A DNA stretch of 64,000 nt, taken from the NCBI GenBank assembly GCA_013398015.1, contig VZRR01006572.1, forward strand, positions 124,001 to 188,000, in the 5' to 3' direction. Below are positions 61,801 through 64,000 of the stretch, in pieces. A model generated the notes under the pieces. It made no database searches, was not told where the DNA came from, and saw nothing but the letters and a program-made list of their open reading frames with translations. A program made the translations under genes and the position numbers. Source of the DNA: Oreocharis arfaki. Taxonomy: Eukaryota > Chordata > Aves > Passeriformes > Paramythiidae. Each line of letters opens with the position of its first letter. The first letter of the stretch is position 1.

Positions 61801-62985
61801 GGATGCTATTTCATACAATTATTATCAGGTTTTCCAAAACTTTTTTCCCAGAACAATGTCTACATTTTAGCTAGAGAGGCATAGAGAGATGGTTATTTGT
61901 GGTTTTCAAATACATTATCCTACTCCACCCTTCAGTTTCTTTACATTCAAATGTAGTCAAGTCTGAGGGACTCGACTGGGACACTAAGAGACAGGAGACA
62001 GTGTTGCAGTGGAATGTGATGCCACACAGAGGCTGAGTCAACTTTGATACTGGGAATTGCATCTTCTGAGTGCACCAGAGTAGTTCATTCTGCTTCTTCA
62101 CCAGTCAAGAATCTATAGGGTAGAATTAGTTCCTGAAAGAATTTATTACATCTTACATCTTGACCTTTGTTGCATCATTCCTTCTGGTGAAAACCTTACA
62201 GATAGTTGCAGCTTCGATTTGTGGAGCCTTCTCGCGCCTGCCAACCCTAAGAATGGAGGAATTGCGGGAAGAGGAAAATACCAACAACAGAAAAGTTGGA
62301 CGTCAGAGAAAACCAGATGGATGTTATTTATGTGTGGCCACTGTCTTCTGCACTGATGCTTCCCCTATTTTGTTTTGGGTCTAAGGAACTCAAGAGCTGT
62401 GTATAACTTAGTAATCGTGCAGACAGAACTGTCAGACTTTTCTGCAATCCTGGGCTGCTATGACCTGTAGCAAAGCAGCAATTCATGGGAAGCTCTGTCA
62501 CTGCAGTGAAGCACTTGCTGCTGCAGTCTCAGCCTTTACTTTGTAATTTATGTCAGTGTGTGATTGATGAACTTAAATACGCCCACAGGGAAAACGTTCG
62601 AAATTACCTGGTAGCATTTGTGTAGACAGAAGGGAATCAGTTCTTTTCAATGAGAATGAGCTTTACTTGTTCATATAAAAATGTTAAAATACAGGGAATG
62701 TTTTTGCCTCTTCCATAATGCTTGACAACTCCCTTTCAAAAAAAAAGATTTGAAACTATATATTGTAATGAATTAATAGATTATTATTATTATTCATAGA
62801 AGGCCTCATTCATGAAGCAGTTCTGCAGTATTTCTAATCTTGAGATTTGAGACAGCCCTGGATGTGCAATAGATGAAGAATTCTTTATGAAACAATTTAA
62901 AATTTTCTCCCTCTGTTGTGGTGTCCTTTTTTCTTACATATCAAATAACAAGTAGCATACAAATAAAGATGGTTCTCTCCACAAA
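58882..62985 (+). other. CPNE3: CPNE3 3' UTR (probable maximum extent)
   Basis: Unbroken AT-rich sequence after the stop. Signals include ATTAAA at 59290, 61519 and 61639 and a canonical AATAAA at 62962-62967. The last is the best candidate for a long 3' UTR. Usage must be shown by 3'-end data. Confidence 0.45.
62962..62967 (+). promoter_or_regulatory. Candidate distal CPNE3 poly(A) signal
   Basis: Canonical AATAAA about 4.1 kb past the stop. Weaker ATTAAA variants lie upstream. Confidence 0.4.
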
Positions 62986-64000
62986 GCAGTTAAACTTCCA
63001 CCTCACTTCTAATGAAGCAGAACTTTCTTTTGATAGAGGTTAGGGTTTTAGTCACGTCAGAGGATTGTGGAATTTGCAACGTAGGGAATTCAGTCATCCA
63101 GCTTTTCCTTGGGCAAACTTCCCACTGATTCTGGTTAGGCTTCCAGCTTTGCCTGTGATTACAGAACCTGAAAAGCTTTAAAGCATAGGGCTACAGAATG
63201 CATAGCCTGCAAGGTTGTATATACCCTGCAAAGTGAGTGTTTAATTTTGTTCTGGTGCCTTTCCTTGGTTGGCTGGTCAGCCAAGGAGCTGCGAAGCCTG
63301 CCCTTGCCCGTTCTTGGCTTGGCCTCTGCATAATGTTTTTAGTTAACAAAGCTGTTCGTCCAGTGGGGTCTGAAAGGGGGTTGGGAGAGAGAGGAGATGC
63401 AAACCCATGGAAGAAAAGAAAGTAGTTGGGAGTTCAGCTTAAAACACAGCTTCAAGCTTTTGTGTAACGCTGTGTCTGAGACTGATGATTTGATGCACAA
63501 GGTTTGCAGTGTGGGAGCTCACGGATGGGAGGCTGTATCTCGCAGCTGTGGCACTCATAAAGGATTTACTGTAGTTCACAACTGTGATGTAGCTAAGACA
63601 CAGAAGACACAGGTTTCTCTTTGCACCATTAGTCAAAGTCTATGATGTAGGTGAACAATTGGAGCATTGGTTGAAACTTTGCAACACAGAGCTAGAAAGA
63701 GTAAATCCTGCTTTTTATAAAATAGCCTTTATTTTTGAAGTGGCTGATTTAGATACCAAGGTTTTTCAGGCAGCCATATCAAGTGCTTACTTTTCAGAGA
63801 ACATGCCCAACCCCTTGACAAGATCAAACGAGTAAATCAGCAGCCCAAAGTTATGGGTCACCTCTGCAAGGTCAGCTATCTAAGTCTTTCTCATGTTAAT
63901 TTGCCAAAGACAGCTGGAGCAGATATTTATGCGTTCAGAGGGCTGGTAATAATTCTGCAATCTGCTCCCCTCTTGTGGATTTTGTGATTTATTTTTTGAC
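62986..64000. other. Downstream flank, nothing recognised
   Basis: No exon or repeat recognised. By mammalian synteny the next gene would be CNGB3 on the minus strand, but I see no CNGB3 coding sequence here. Confidence 0.5.

Noticed and set aside
62986..64000. CNGB3 3' exon expected by synteny
   Set aside because: I looked on the minus strand and could not find a convincing coding segment, so it is not annotated.

Overview
The window is nuclear DNA from a vertebrate, almost certainly a bird. Three multi-exon genes with canonical GT-AG introns can be read, in the conserved order WWP1 - RMDN1 - CPNE3. This is the order on human 8q21.3 (recalled, not searched). The bird assignment rests on CR1 LINE fragments, most of them 5'-truncated, and on a pair of 1.1 kb LTRs of a type I recognise from avian genomes. 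The species cannot be named from sequence alone. Layout: 1-13743 (+) holds the last 11 coding exons of WWP1, covering the whole C-terminal HECT ubiquitin-ligase domain to the stop codon. The window opens directly on a splice donor (gtaagt), so the upstream exon lies just outside. 13744 to about 15.8 kb is the likely WWP1 3' UTR with several poly(A) signals. 15.8-17.5 kb is a tail-to-tail spacer. 17621-30935 (-) is a complete RMDN1 in ten exons (951 nt, 316 aa if the first ATG is used). About 30.72-31.48 kb is a CpG-rich island, apparently a shared bidirectional promoter for RMDN1 (-) and CPNE3 (+). CPNE3 has a proposed untranslated exon ending at 31230, an 11.3 kb first intron, and 15 coding exons from 42573 to 58881 (1602 nt, 533 aa). 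Its 3' UTR may run to about 62.98 kb. The last kilobase holds nothing I recognise. Mobile DNA: CR1 pieces at about 10.78-11.11 kb (+), 30.58-30.74 kb (-), 34.98-35.82 kb (-, the longest, with decayed reverse-transcriptase C-terminal coding) and 53.23-53.40 kb (+). CPNE3 intron 1 carries two related solo LTRs in opposite orientation only 28 bp apart. One of them has perfect 5-bp target duplications and contains the window's only assembly gap (315 N). Functionally the three genes are neighbours, not a pathway: WWP1 is a NEDD4-family E3 ligase, RMDN1 a TPR-type microtubule/mitochondrial protein, and CPNE3 a Ca2+-dependent phospholipid-binding copine. No undescribed system was found. The most interesting details are the in-frame 33-bp duplication over the RMDN1 start codon, the inverted LTR pair, a CR1 copy 40 bp from the RMDN1 exon 1 donor, an 8-nt tandem acceptor, and the WWP1 catalytic cysteine codon split by an intron.
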